Below, piece after piece: positions 54,687-63,614 of a stretch of 64,000 nt of DNA. The position numbers and the translations under genes were made by a program. The stretch is taken from contig JBFIXI010000004.1 of assembly GCA_041605955.1 (NCBI GenBank), forward strand, positions 48,092 through 112,091. Direction: 5' to 3'. Within the stretch, counting starts at the first letter, position 1, and each line of letters begins with the position of its first letter. Below the pieces are notes generated by a model. That model did not search any database, was not told where the DNA came from, and saw nothing but the letters and a program-made list of their open reading frames with translations. Source of the stretch: JAHEJX01 sp041605955. GTDB taxonomy: Bacteria > Actinomycetota > Acidimicrobiia > Spongiisociales > UBA5794.

Positions 54687-57071
54687 TCAGGGGTTCACCC
54701 AGATCCGCACCAGCGCGTCGGTCACCGCGCCGCCCGCCGGGTCCTGTTTCCACACCAATCCGGAGCGGCGAATGGCGTCTTCGGCAATCGACTCAGCCTC
54801 CACGATGATCTCGAACAAGCGTCTGGCCTCTTCGAGTCGCCGGGCGGCCTCATCCGCCGGCAAGCCCAGAACCGCCGGTACGGCGCTTCCCGGCTCCGGC
54901 CCGGCGACCTGGAGGCTGACCGTGGAGCCGTCTGCTGCCGCTGAGCCGACCGCAGGAGTGATCCCGAACACGGTGCCGGCGGCAAGGGGGCTTGCCGGGA
55001 CCCACTCGACCCGAGTCTGATATCCCGCGTCCGCCAATTCGCCGACAGCGTTCGCCAGGGACAGACCGATCACGTCCGGCACGGTGCCGCTGCCGAGTGT
55101 TCCCAGCCCCAGCGGATTGTGGATGGGACACACGACGGTCGGAGCAAGGTCGCGGGGAACCTCGATCAGGTGGACGTGTTCGCGAGGGCAGAGCGGTCCA
55201 GCGAGGTAGCCGGTCGAGGTGTCGATGGCGACCGACGTCGCCTCTGCGTCCGCCAGCTGGCTGAGCTCGCCGTAGGGCACTCCCTCGAGGGCCTCTGATG
55301 CGAAACGAGCCCAGATCTGAGCCGGCCAGGTTCCCCCGGTGATCGTGTAGGGAGTCGCCGGATGTTCCAGCGGTTCGAGCTCATCCGGGAATCCCACCCA
55401 GACGGCAGCCGAGATCTCTGGCGTATAGCCAACAAACCAAGCGTCGTGATGCTGCTGGGACGTGCCCGTCTTACCGGCAACGGCTCGACCGATCCGCGCC
55501 TGCTGGCCGGTGCCGCGCCGCACGACCTCGGTGAGCGCAGCCGTGACCGCGTTGGCCACGACCGGTTCGAGCGCTTGGGTTACGACCGGGACGCTGTCGA
55601 GCAGCTGTTGGCCGGCCGCGTCTTCGATTCGGGTCACCAGCACGGGATCGACATGGGTGCCTCCGGTGGCAAAGGTGCCAAAAGCCGACGCCATCTCAAG
55701 GACGGACACCTCTTGCGCCCCGAGAGTCACCGAGTGAAATGGCTCGAGCTGCGTCGTGACGCCGGCCCGGGCCGCCGCATCCACGACCCGCTGCGGACCG
55801 ATTGCTGCGATGAGCTGGGCGTAAACGACATTCACGGAGTAGACGGTGGCCTCCGTGAGAGTCAGATCTGGAAACACCGCGCTGTTGTAGTTCTCGACGA
55901 GCCACGGGCCGGAGTCGGTCTCGATGGTGACCGCTTGCCCGCCGGCGACGACGCTATCGAGTGACCAGCCCGCTTCGAGCGCGGCTGCCAACGCGAACGG
56001 CTTGAATGCCGAGCCCGGCTGGCGACGCCCCTGGGTCGCCAGATTGAACTGCGCCGAGGGATTGGACGCGGAGTAGAAGTCGCGTCCGCCGATCAGCGCA
56101 GCGACGTGGCCGGTGCGCGGATCGATGGCAACCAGCGCGGCGCTGGGTCCTTCCTCTCCCACCACATCATCGATGGCGGCGGCGGCGGCTCCTTGCACTC
56201 GTGGATCGAGTGTCGTGTGAATATGAAGCCCGCCACCGAAGAGCAATTCATATCGATCCTCGATGGTTGGTCCCAGCGCAGGTTCTTCGAGAAGCCGGCG
56301 CTTGACCTCCTCCGTGAAGTACGGATAAGGAGATTCGACCGCTTGGCGGGCATCGGCGAGGACGATCGCCTCGGCGGCGGCGGCTCGCGCCGTGTCCGCC
56401 TCGATCCAGCCGAGGGCCGCCATCTTGTCGAGCACCACCTGGCGGCGCGCCGTCGCCGCCTCGGGATGCAGCCTGGGGTTCGTTGCCGACGGCGATTGGA
56501 TCAGCCCGGCCAACAAGGCGCTCTCGGCGAGAGTCAATTCGCTCACGGATCGTCCGAAGTAGCGATCGGCGGCCGTGGCCACCCCGTAGCTGCCGGCGCC
56601 GAGATACACCGTGTTTAGGTAGCGCTCGAGAATCTGCTCCTTGGACAACCCCTCTTCGAGCCGCAACGCCAGTATCGCCTCCTCGACCTTGCGATCGATC
56701 GACACTTCGGGCGTCAAGGCGACGTTCTTGAGGTACTGCTGAGTGATGGTCGAGCCGCCCTCCACGATCGAGCCTTCGTCGAGGTTGCGCAGCAGTGCCC
56801 GCGCCACCGCCCGCGGGTCGACGCCGTCGTGCTCCCAGAATCGCTCGTCCTCGATGGCGACCACGGCATTGATCAGGTGGGCAGGTATGGCGTCATAGTC
56901 GACGAGGATGCGATCCTCGCCGGCGTGCCATTCCGCAATCACTGACCCGTCGGCGGCATAGACGGTGGTGGTCAGCGCAGCAGAGCCCATTCCGGGGTCC
57001 GCCAGAGGCTCCACGGTGCAGGCGGCCGCCACCAGACCCAGCGCGAGCATGGCGAGAACACGGCGGTCCAT
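54687..57071 (-). CDS. Class A penicillin-binding protein with C-terminal PASTA domains
   Basis: Bifunctional peptidoglycan synthase, 794 residues from the chosen ATG. The glycosyltransferase domain has catalytic Glu74 in IEDERFWEHDG and EGGSTITQQYLKN. The transpeptidase has SxxK at Ser354-Lys357 (GSAFKPF), the SVNVVYAQ motif, and KTGT from Lys534. Two PASTA-like domains follow (PDVIGLSLANAV and PAVLGLPADEAA), likely binding cell-wall or beta-lactam-like ligands. The N-terminus has a hydrophobic segment ending in LVAAACTVEP, which looks like a weak lipobox (Cys18) and not a plain membrane anchor. A longer frame adds 20 basic residues; I preferred the start with the -10-like hexamer upstream. 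Confidence 0.9.
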   Translation of the reverse strand: MDRRVLAMLALGLVAAACTVEPLADPGMGSAALTTTVYAADGSVIAEWHAGEDRILVDYDAIPAHLINAVVAIEDERFWEHDGVDPRAVARALLRNLDEGSIVEGGSTITQQYLKNVALTPEVSIDRKVEEAILALRLEEGLSKEQILERYLNTVYLGAGSYGVATAADRYFGRSVSELTLAESALLAGLIQSPSATNPRLHPEAATARRQVVLDKMAALGWIEADTARAAAAEAIVLADARQAVESPYPYFTEEVKRRLLEEPALGPTIEDRYELLFGGGLHIHTTLDPRVQGAAAAAIDDVVGEEGPSAALVAIDPRTGHVAALIGGRDFYSASNPSAQFNLATQGRRQPGSAFKPFALAAALEAGWSLDSVVAGGQAVTIETDSGPWLVENYNSAVFPDLTLTEATVYSVNVVYAQLIAAIGPQRVVDAAARAGVTTQLEPFHSVTLGAQEVSVLEMASAFGTFATGGTHVDPVLVTRIEDAAGQQLLDSVPVVTQALEPVVANAVTAALTEVVRRGTGQQARIGRAVAGKTGTSQQHHDAWFVGYTPEISAAVWVGFPDELEPLEHPATPYTITGGTWPAQIWARFASEALEGVPYGELSQLADAEATSVAIDTSTGYLAGPLCPREHVHLIEVPRDLAPTVVCPIHNPLGLGTLGSGTVPDVIGLSLANAVGELADAGYQTRVEWVPASPLAAGTVFGITPAVGSAAADGSTVSLQVAGPEPGSAVPAVLGLPADEAARRLEEARRLFEIIVEAESIAEDAIRRSGLVWKQDPAGGAVTDALVRIWVNP

Positions 57072-57079
57072 CGGGACGC

Positions 57080-57085
57080 ACGGTA
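57080..57085 (-). promoter_or_regulatory. -10-like hexamer TACCGT upstream of the PBP gene
   Basis: On the reverse strand TACCGT ends eight bases before the preferred ATG, with no Shine-Dalgarno in between. It supports both that start and a leaderless transcript. Confidence 0.35.
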
Positions 57086-57197
57086 AATGGAGGACTCGCC
57101 GGCACCCGGCATTTCGCCGGCTCGCGATCAAGGTCGCTGTCGGGGAGCCGGACCTGCCGGAGCGCTAGAGCCCGGTGGCGGCGCATCTTTGGCCGAT

Positions 57198-57203
57198 TAA
57201 CCT
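57198..57203 (+). promoter_or_regulatory. -10-like hexamer TAACCT upstream of tyrS
   Basis: TAACCT ends nine bases before the tyrS ATG, with no Shine-Dalgarno in CGCCGCACG. Identical hexamer and near-identical spacing to aroC and alaS. Confidence 0.45.
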
Positions 57204-57212
57204 CGCCGCACG

Positions 57213-58418
57213 ATGAGCGAATTCCTGCCGGTCTCGGAGCAGCTGGCAATTCTCACCGACGGCGTCGACACGCTGCTACCCGAGGATGGCCTGCGTGAGC
57301 TGCTGGAGCAGAAGCGTCCGCTGCGAGTCAAGCTCGGCGTCGATCCCACGGCGCCCGACGTCACGCTGGGCTGGGCTGTCGTGTTTCGCCTGCTACGCCG
57401 TTTTCAGGACCTGGGGCACATCGCCGTGCTGATCGTGGGCGATTTCACCGCCCAGGTCGGCGATCCCAGCGGCAAGAGCGAGACCCGGCGCCGGCTCGAC
57501 GCTGCCGAGGTAGGGGGATACGTTTCCGAGACCCTGGATACGATCCGCGGTTTCTTGGACGAGTCGCGACTGGAGATCCGTCCCAACTCCGAGTGGCTGA
57601 GCACCATGGACATGACGGAGGTCCTCGCGTTGACCGCCAAGTTCACGGTAGCTCAGATCATGGACCGCGACGATTTCAGAGCGCGCTGGGAGCGGCACGA
57701 GCCAATCTCTCTGCTCGAGTTCATGTATCCGCTCTTGCAGGCCATGGATTCGGTAGCGGTGGAAGCGGACATCGAGATCGGGGGGACCGATCAGCTGTTC
57801 AATCTGCTGGTGGGGCGGTCGCTCCAGCAACAGACTCGTCAGCCGCCGCAAACTGTCATGACCGTGCCTCTCCTGGTGGGAATCGACGGCGTCAAGAAGA
57901 TGTCACAGTCGCTGGGGAACTACATTTCGGTCACCGATCCGCCCGAGGAGATGTTCGGCAAGACGATGAGCATTCCCGATGACGCCATGGAACAGTGGTT
58001 CGTGCTCGCGGCCGGCTACGGCCAGGCCGACGCGGCGCAGCTGATGGCGGAGATCGCAACGGGGAATCGGCACCCGGGGGACACGAAGCGGCTGCTGGCT
58101 AGAGAGATCGTGACTGCTTACTGGGATGAGGCGGCGGCCGAGAAGGCCGAAGCGCAGTTCGACCAAGTCTTCAAGGCGAAACAAGCCCCGGACGACATCG
58201 CCACTTGGTCCCTCGAGGACGCCGAGGAGGTCTACCTCCCGGAGCTTCTCGAAGCGGCCGGGATGGTCGCTACTCGTTCGGAAGCCCGCCGACTGATCAA
58301 ACAGGGCGCCGTCAAAGTCGATGGCGTCAAGCACGGGGGCGACACAGCGACCGCGGCCGAGTTGCGTGGCCGGGTCATCCAGGTGGGCAAGCGGCGGTTC
58401 GTGAGGGTGGTGTCATGA
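57213..58418 (+). CDS. tyrS: Tyrosine--tRNA ligase with altered class I signature motifs
   Basis: Charges tRNA-Tyr; 401 residues with a class I catalytic core, alpha-helical anticodon domain and C-terminal S4 domain (TRSEARRLIKQGAVKVDGV). The overall pattern KLGVDPTAPDV...VGDFTAQVGDPSGKSETR and GGTDQLFNLLVGR is that of the TyrRS form with a full S4 domain. The HIGH position, however, reads TLGW (residues 51-54), losing both histidines, and KMSKS reads KMSQS (229-233). Everything else, including DPTAP, GDPSGK and GGTDQ, is intact, so I expect an active enzyme of a divergent subtype. A small membrane protein gene overlaps the stop (ATGA). Confidence 0.93.
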   Translation: MSEFLPVSEQLAILTDGVDTLLPEDGLRELLEQKRPLRVKLGVDPTAPDVTLGWAVVFRLLRRFQDLGHIAVLIVGDFTAQVGDPSGKSETRRRLDAAEVGGYVSETLDTIRGFLDESRLEIRPNSEWLSTMDMTEVLALTAKFTVAQIMDRDDFRARWERHEPISLLEFMYPLLQAMDSVAVEADIEIGGTDQLFNLLVGRSLQQQTRQPPQTVMTVPLLVGIDGVKKMSQSLGNYISVTDPPEEMFGKTMSIPDDAMEQWFVLAAGYGQADAAQLMAEIATGNRHPGDTKRLLAREIVTAYWDEAAAEKAEAQFDQVFKAKQAPDDIATWSLEDAEEVYLPELLEAAGMVATRSEARRLIKQGAVKVDGVKHGGDTATAAELRGRVIQVGKRRFVRVVS

Positions 58419-58606
58419 TGGCGCGGTTGCGAGAACTCCTGGCATCGGGTCTAGTCGCAATCGCAGTCATGATCATCCTGTGGTGGCTGCTGCGGCGCGT
58501 GATCGGGCTGTTCCTATGGATGGCCAATCTGATCGTATTGGTGGTCGTAGTAGCCCTGCTGCTGGGCGCGGCGCGCCGCCTCCGCGGCTCGAACAAACGG
58601 TTCTGA
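58415..58606 (+). CDS. Small two-helix membrane protein
   Basis: A 63-residue protein with two hydrophobic helices (about residues 11-26 and 29-51) separated by LRR, and a basic tail. No recognised family. The ATG overlaps the tyrS stop (ATGA). A longer in-frame start lies inside tyrS and is a shadow. The convergent surface-protein gene ends three bases away. Confidence 0.55.
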   Translation: MMARLRELLASGLVAIAVMIILWWLLRRVIGLFLWMANLIVLVVVVALLLGAARRLRGSNKRF

Positions 58607-58609
58607 CGC

Positions 58610-61132
58610 TCAGCGCCCCAGGGCCGCCGTCGCCAGTCGTCTTCCCTCGCGTTCGGGCCATGTCAGCTCGAGGGCGACCGCTCCCAACAGCAACAGAATC
58701 AGGCCACCAACCGCAACGGGGATCGGGTCGAAGCCCGTGACGGGCAATTGTTCGGCCAAGCCAAAATCGGCTGCTAGGAACGCGTCATTGTCTGCCAACG
58801 AGATGGTGAAGGAGCCGGGCGTCGTGAGACCCATCTTGGCATCGACCGAAGACATGTCGATGGCGGCGACGTAGCTGCCTGCATCGAGCGCCGAGAAGAG
58901 GTAGAGCCCATTGGCGTTGGTCGTCTGGGTCGCCGTGGCGTTGGTGTCGGTGTTGGTCAACACAACGACGGCTCCTGCGATGCCGGCCTCACCCGGATCC
59001 TGGATCCCATCGGCGTCATCGTCTAACCACACGGTGTCGCCGACCACCGCAGAGGCCAGCACGCTCGACACTTCAACGCCGGCTTCGTCCCAGTCGTCGC
59101 CTTCGCCGTCGCCGGGCACCGAGTCGGCGTCTTGCTGATCGGCCGTGGTGACCTCGGCGACGCAGGTCCACCGACCAACGTCGTCGACGGTTGTGGCGAT
59201 CTCGAGGGTCACCGTCTCACCGGCTCCGATGTCGCCGACCGTCCACACCCCGGTTGCGGGAGCGAATGCTCCGACACCGGCATGGGACACGTAGGTGACC
59301 GCCGGCGGCGATGACACGGTGACGGCGACGCCGGTGGCACCATCGGGACCCTGATTGGTCAGGTCAATGGTCCACACGCTCTCGTCGCCCACAGCCAGCA
59401 ACGTGGGTTCAGCCGTCTTGGTCAGCTCCAGGTCGATGACTCCGTCGCCCGGGGTGCCGGTCGCGACGCGGGCTTCGTCCCAGTCGTCGCCTTCCCCGTC
59501 GCCGGGCGCCGAATCTACATCCATTTGGTCGGCGGCGGTGACTTCCGCTTGACAGATCCACTCGCCTTTGCGGTCGACCACCGTGACCATTTGCAGCACA
59601 ACCACCTCACCTACCGCAAGATCGCCGACGGTCCATACCCCGGTGCCGGGATCGAACGCGCCGACCGCCTGGTGAGACACGTACGTGAGACCCGCTGGGG
59701 CGGTCACGGTCACCGCGACGCCGGTGGCGTCATCGGGACCCTGGTTCGTGAGGTCCACCGTCCAGGTGGCCTCACCGCCCACTGCGAGGGTCTGGGGCTC
59801 GGCCGCTTTGGTCAGCTCGAGGTCGATCAGCTCGTCACCAGGGCGAGTGGCGACCGTCGCGTCGTCCCAGTCGTCGCCTTCCCCATCACCGGGCACCGAA
59901 TCGAAGTCCTCCTGGTCGGCTGCCGTCACCTCAGCCTCGCAGGTCCATCGTCCCTCCTCGACCACGGTGGTGACGATGGCCAGTGTGACGCTCGTGCCAG
60001 CTGCCAAGTCGCCGACCGTCCACATGCCCGAGACCGAATCGAACAGGCCGTCGCCGGTGTGGGAGACGTAGCTCACTCCGGTCGGGGAAGCGACCGTCAC
60101 TGCGACGCCGCTGGCGTCGGCCGGGCCCTGGTTGGTGAGGTCAACCGTCCACGTGGTCTCGTCACCCACTACGACCCTGGTGGGGTCGGCGGCTTTGGTG
60201 AGCTCGAGATCGATGAGGTCACCACGCGGAGAGACGACAACGGAGGCATCGTCCCAGTCGTCGCCCTGGCCGTCGCCAGGTATCGAGTCGACGTCCTGTT
60301 GGTCGGCCATCGTCACCTCGGCGACACACGTCAGCTCGCCGACCACCTCGACGGTGGTGAGGATGGCGAGAGTGGCGCTGACGCCGGCCGCCAAGTCGCC
60401 GACGGTCCAGGTGCCCGAGACCGGGTCGAACAGGCCGTCGCCGGTGTGGGAGACATAGCTCACTCCGGTCGGGGAAGCGACCGTCACTGCGACGCCGCTG
60501 GCGTCGGTCGGGCCCTGGTTGGTCAATTCGATAGTCCAGGTGGTCTGGTCACCGACCTGTACCGCAACCGGGTTGGCCATTTTCGTGAGCTCCAGGTCGA
60601 TCAGCTCGGACCCGTCCGGCGTCACCTGGATGGACGCATCGTCCCAGTCGTCGCCCTGGCCGTCGCCAGGAATCGAGTCGAGATCCTCTTGGTCGGCCAT
60701 CGTCACTTCTGCTTCGTTGACGATTTCGCCGACGGCCGCAGCCACCGTTTCGATCCTGAGCGTTTTGGTCGCGTCCAGTGGCACGTCGCCGATCATCCAG
60801 ACTCCCTCGGCCGGGTCGAAGGCGCCGTCGCCGTCGTGCGACACGTAGACGAGGCCGGAAGGGAGGTTGTCGCCCACTGCCACGCTGGTGGCGTCGCCCG
60901 GACCGCGATTGGTGACCGAGACCGTCCAGATCACCGTCTCGCCCACGGCGACAGTATCCGGCGCTACCGACTTGTCCAGCTCTAGATCGATCTCGCCGGT
61001 GTAGGCCGCCGCCGCCGGCGCCAGCACCAACGAGAACAGATAGAGCGCACCGATGAGAATCAGCGCGCGATCTCCAACGTCGAACCGCCCGTGCCGTGCC
61101 GGTGATGCTCGAAGTGCGCCAGCTGCCTTCAA
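58610..61132 (-). CDS. Sortase-anchored surface protein with five DUF11-type repeats and an SdrD-like B domain
   Basis: An 840-residue exported protein. A signal peptide (about residues 20-46, ending AAAAYT) is followed by five tandem repeats of about 125 residues, each with IDLELxK, a conserved WTxxLTNQGPxDA block, YVSHxGxGxFDP and a closing PGDGxGDDWDDA, the pattern of DUF11/conserved-repeat domains. A carna-B/SdrD-like domain follows (VGDTVWLDDDADGIQDPGE). The C-terminus has LPVTG (796-800), a hydrophobic helix and a basic tail: a sortase signal. TTG start six bases after GAGGAG. No sortase gene is in the window. Function is probably cell-surface structure or adhesion. Confidence 0.9.
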   Translation of the reverse strand: MKAAGALRASPARHGRFDVGDRALILIGALYLFSLVLAPAAAAYTGEIDLELDKSVAPDTVAVGETVIWTVSVTNRGPGDATSVAVGDNLPSGLVYVSHDGDGAFDPAEGVWMIGDVPLDATKTLRIETVAAAVGEIVNEAEVTMADQEDLDSIPGDGQGDDWDDASIQVTPDGSELIDLELTKMANPVAVQVGDQTTWTIELTNQGPTDASGVAVTVASPTGVSYVSHTGDGLFDPVSGTWTVGDLAAGVSATLAILTTVEVVGELTCVAEVTMADQQDVDSIPGDGQGDDWDDASVVVSPRGDLIDLELTKAADPTRVVVGDETTWTVDLTNQGPADASGVAVTVASPTGVSYVSHTGDGLFDSVSGMWTVGDLAAGTSVTLAIVTTVVEEGRWTCEAEVTAADQEDFDSVPGDGEGDDWDDATVATRPGDELIDLELTKAAEPQTLAVGGEATWTVDLTNQGPDDATGVAVTVTAPAGLTYVSHQAVGAFDPGTGVWTVGDLAVGEVVVLQMVTVVDRKGEWICQAEVTAADQMDVDSAPGDGEGDDWDEARVATGTPGDGVIDLELTKTAEPTLLAVGDESVWTIDLTNQGPDGATGVAVTVSSPPAVTYVSHAGVGAFAPATGVWTVGDIGAGETVTLEIATTVDDVGRWTCVAEVTTADQQDADSVPGDGEGDDWDEAGVEVSSVLASAVVGDTVWLDDDADGIQDPGEAGIAGAVVVLTNTDTNATATQTTNANGLYLFSALDAGSYVAAIDMSSVDAKMGLTTPGSFTISLADNDAFLAADFGLAEQLPVTGFDPIPVAVGGLILLLLGAVALELTWPEREGRRLATAALGR

Positions 61133-61309
61133 TCCCCACTCCTCGTTCTAACGTCGAGGCAGCCCTCGGTAGTCGGCGCCGAGAAACCCCTCCACACTTG
61201 TTGTGATCGATAGCCCACTCGATCATCGCGAGATCGGAGTCGATCCACCAGCGACCTCGCTCCGCCAATTTGTAGCAGTTCCGCGTCTCGGTTGCGAGGC
61301 AATGAATGA

Positions 61310-61335
61310 GGGGCCCCCGTCGCCGGGGGCCCCTT
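61310..61335. terminator. Hairpin after the DivIVA-like gene
   Basis: A 10-bp stem (GGGGCCCCCG and complement) with a TCGC loop, 24 bases past the stop codon of the reverse-strand DivIVA-like gene. T-rich flanks are weak on both strands, so termination strength is uncertain. Confidence 0.65.
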
Positions 61336-61358
61336 GATATCAGTAGCTTTTCGCGAAC

Positions 61359-63062
61359 TCAGTTCTCGTCGTCAGAGTCGGCGTTTTCGGGGCTGTCCAC
61401 GGAGTCGGGGGAGTCCACGGATGCCGCTTGCGGCGAATCATCTGTGGCGCTGGGAGCCGCACCCGCATTCGCTTCGTCCTGCATCTCTTGCACCCGGCTC
61501 TGCATGCCGGCCCGCCTCTCGTAATAGTTGTCTTCCTCCAAGAGCACGTGGACGGTTCCGGTCGACTGGATGTCCGTCCCGGTCGTCTCCGTGCCCTCGC
61601 CAGCGGCGGCCACCGGAGCGATGTCCGTCGGGCCCGGACCGGTGGTGATCGGCGGTTGGGGATGAGCCTCGTAGGCGGCTCGGGCCGCGGCCTTCGCCTT
61701 GCGATCGGCGTCAGCATCGACCGCCTCCACGCCGGCATCGCCGATGCCGGCACTCAGGCCTTTCAGCATCGCCATCTCTTCGGCGGCCATGGAGTGGAAA
61801 CGACTCAGGCGCGCTTCGATGTCGGCGATCGTGCCTTGGAGCGCGTTCAAATCACTGCGGCGTTGGGAGATATCCGCGTCGAGGCGAGCCTTCTCGGCTT
61901 TGCCCTCGGCACGGGTCTTGGCCGCAGCCTGCTCGGCCACGCTGCGCGTCGCCGCTGCTTCCTGCTCGCCTTTCTCGATGATGCTGGCCACCTTGGCTTC
62001 CGCGGCGGCCCGCATCTTCTCCGCCGCCTGGCGGGCGTCGGCCAGCTGCTTCTCCGCCTCGTCACGATCGACATCGGCCTCGGCGCGTTTCCGCTCGGCA
62101 TATTCATCCGCCTCGCCTTTGGTGGCGCGAGCCGCGGCGTTCGCTTCCTCGGTGACCGTCGTCGCTTTGCGTTCGGCCTCACCGACCTTGCGATCGGCTT
62201 CGGCCATCTGCGCTTCGATGGTGGCCTTCGCCTCACCGACGATCCGCTCCGCTTCCTGGGCGGCATCATGGCGGGCCTGAGCCACATCGCGCTCGGCTAC
62301 TCCTCGAAGCTCGGAGGCCTGGCTCTGAGCTGCCGTGACGATCTCGCTCGCCCGCTCGGTCGCCGTCGACTCCTCGCGCTGGACCTTGGACCGGTGTTCC
62401 TCGAATTCGGCGGCGACACGACCCTTGGCTTCTGCCAAGATCCGTTCGGCCTCGGACTTCATGCTGGTGGCATCCGCTTGCGCTTTCTCAACTGCCTCCC
62501 GAGCCTCCCGGGCGGCTTGACTGCGGATCCTGTCGGCTTCCTCTTCAGCCTCGGCGCGGGTGGTGCGGGCGTGAGCCAGACGCTGCTCGGCTTGGTCTTC
62601 GGCCTGCTGCAGTATTGCCTTGGCTTTGGCCTCGGCGTCGGCGCGCAGTGCGTCGATCTCCGCAGTGGCAGTGCTGCGGAGCTGGTCGGCTTCCCCGGTC
62701 GTGGCGGCGCGGGCGGCGCGGGCCTCTGCCAGCTGTTGCTCCGCCTCCTGCGCCGCCTGGGCGCGGATCCGGTCGGCGGCGGCTTGGGCTTCGGCCAGCA
62801 TCTGTTCGCGGGTCTGGCGGGCATCCGCCAGGATTCGGTCGAGTGACTGTTCTCCGGGGCTAGTGTTCTCGAGGCGCTGCTTCAGTCGGTCGATCTCGGC
62901 CTCGTGCTCTTCGGCCTTGGCACGGGCGGAAGCCAAGTCGGCCTCGAGCTGCTGGGCGTGCTCGACGGCTTGGGTACGAAATGAGTCGACCTCGTCGGGG
63001 TCGTATCCCCTTCGTACTCGGGCAAATTCGGTTGCCGGGAGGCCGCTGTCGGAATCGTCCAT
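61359..63062 (-). CDS. DivIVA-domain long coiled-coil protein
   Basis: A 567-residue protein. The N-terminus (FARVRRGYDPDEVDSFRTQ) matches the DivIVA membrane-curvature domain, whose usual form is RGYDxxEVDxFL. Residues of about 30-430 are an almost unbroken Ala/Glu/Arg-rich coiled coil, followed by RRSDLNALQGTIADIEARL and a disordered acidic C-terminus. It is much longer than Wag31/DivIVA (about 200-300 residues) and resembles the polar scaffolds and cytoskeletal coiled coils of actinobacteria. The Met before DDSDSG was chosen because the conserved domain begins right after it; an in-frame ATG 14 codons upstream and others further out add no conserved sequence. Likely role in polar growth or division. 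Confidence 0.8.
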   Translation of the reverse strand: MDDSDSGLPATEFARVRRGYDPDEVDSFRTQAVEHAQQLEADLASARAKAEEHEAEIDRLKQRLENTSPGEQSLDRILADARQTREQMLAEAQAAADRIRAQAAQEAEQQLAEARAARAATTGEADQLRSTATAEIDALRADAEAKAKAILQQAEDQAEQRLAHARTTRAEAEEEADRIRSQAAREAREAVEKAQADATSMKSEAERILAEAKGRVAAEFEEHRSKVQREESTATERASEIVTAAQSQASELRGVAERDVAQARHDAAQEAERIVGEAKATIEAQMAEADRKVGEAERKATTVTEEANAAARATKGEADEYAERKRAEADVDRDEAEKQLADARQAAEKMRAAAEAKVASIIEKGEQEAAATRSVAEQAAAKTRAEGKAEKARLDADISQRRSDLNALQGTIADIEARLSRFHSMAAEEMAMLKGLSAGIGDAGVEAVDADADRKAKAAARAAYEAHPQPPITTGPGPTDIAPVAAAGEGTETTGTDIQSTGTVHVLLEEDNYYERRAGMQSRVQEMQDEANAGAAPSATDDSPQAASVDSPDSVDSPENADSDDEN

Positions 63063-63255
63063 TTCCTGTTCGCCTACTTTCTCTACGATCCCTACCACGC
63101 GCATGCGCGGCCGTTTCTTGCAGGACGCCCGATGATACGAGTCGGGTTGAGCGACCGCCAGCGCTGTTCCGGTTCCTGCCTCGAGCCGGCACCGGATGCC
63201 GCCGACCGGTACGCGTCCACTCGTAACCATCGGTGGAAAAAGGGAATACCTGAAC

Positions 63256-63285
63256 TTGTCATATGGTTGCTGATTGTGTTACATT
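63256..63285 (+). promoter_or_regulatory. rRNA operon promoter (TTGTCA-18-TACATT)
   Basis: TTGTCA matches the -35 consensus at five of six positions; TACATT follows after 18 bases (TTACAT after 17). The region around it is AT-rich against the surrounding GC-rich DNA, as expected for a strong promoter. Transcription would start about 320 bases before 16S. Confidence 0.65.
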
Positions 63286-63321
63286 CCCCTCCCTGCGGGC
63301 GGTGATTCGCGCGCAAATGGG

Positions 63322-63355
63322 GGCTCCTTGACAACTAAACAGCGTGTCAAAAGCC
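63322..63355 (+). promoter_or_regulatory. boxA-like rRNA antitermination element in a hairpin
   Basis: TTGACAACTAAACAGCG is very similar to the boxA-boxC segment found in actinobacterial and other bacterial rRNA leaders. It sits in an inverted repeat: GGCT and TTGACA on the left pair with TGTCAA and AGCC on the right. It should be the loading site for NusB-S10, whose gene nusB is in this window. Confidence 0.6.
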
Positions 63356-63614
63356 AGCATGCGCTTGGCACGAATCAGCGGCCACACGGCCATCCTGAAT
63401 CGGATCAAGCGTCATGAAAACAATGGCCGAGCCACTCCGGTGCGGTCGCGATCAACTCGCGACATCGCCGAGTAACAGGGACCCCCGTCCCCGGCGCGGC
63501 CCGTGCTCATCACGGCAGCCTTTCGGGTTAGGTCGTGGTCGGAGCACAACCTTTGACTGACTCCCGGGACTGACCCGAGCGATTGGGAAGGTCGTGGGAG
63601 CCAGCAGTTCAAAC

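Larger units (their letters stand above)
63063..63614 (+). other. rRNA operon promoter and leader region
   Basis: A 552-base region without a gene. It holds the rrn promoter, a boxA-like antitermination hairpin and, closer to 16S, stretches that should form the processing stem for RNase III. The divergent DivIVA-like gene presumably also has its promoter here, but I cannot point to it. Confidence 0.6.

Noticed and set aside
59525..60985. A 486-codon plus-strand frame opposite the surface-protein gene
   Set aside because: It is the antisense shadow of the repetitive DUF11 gene: it shows the same periodicity, has no domain and no ribosome-binding site, while the reverse strand encodes a signal peptide, repeats and LPVTG.
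61428..62846. A 472-codon plus-strand frame opposite the DivIVA-like gene
   Set aside because: The low-complexity Gly/Leu/Arg sequence is what the complement of an Ala/Glu/Arg coiled coil produces. No family features.
63328..63357. Second rrn promoter starting with the consensus -35 TTGACA
   Set aside because: No -10 element follows at 16-18 bases. The sequence matches the boxA/boxC leader segment and forms a hairpin.
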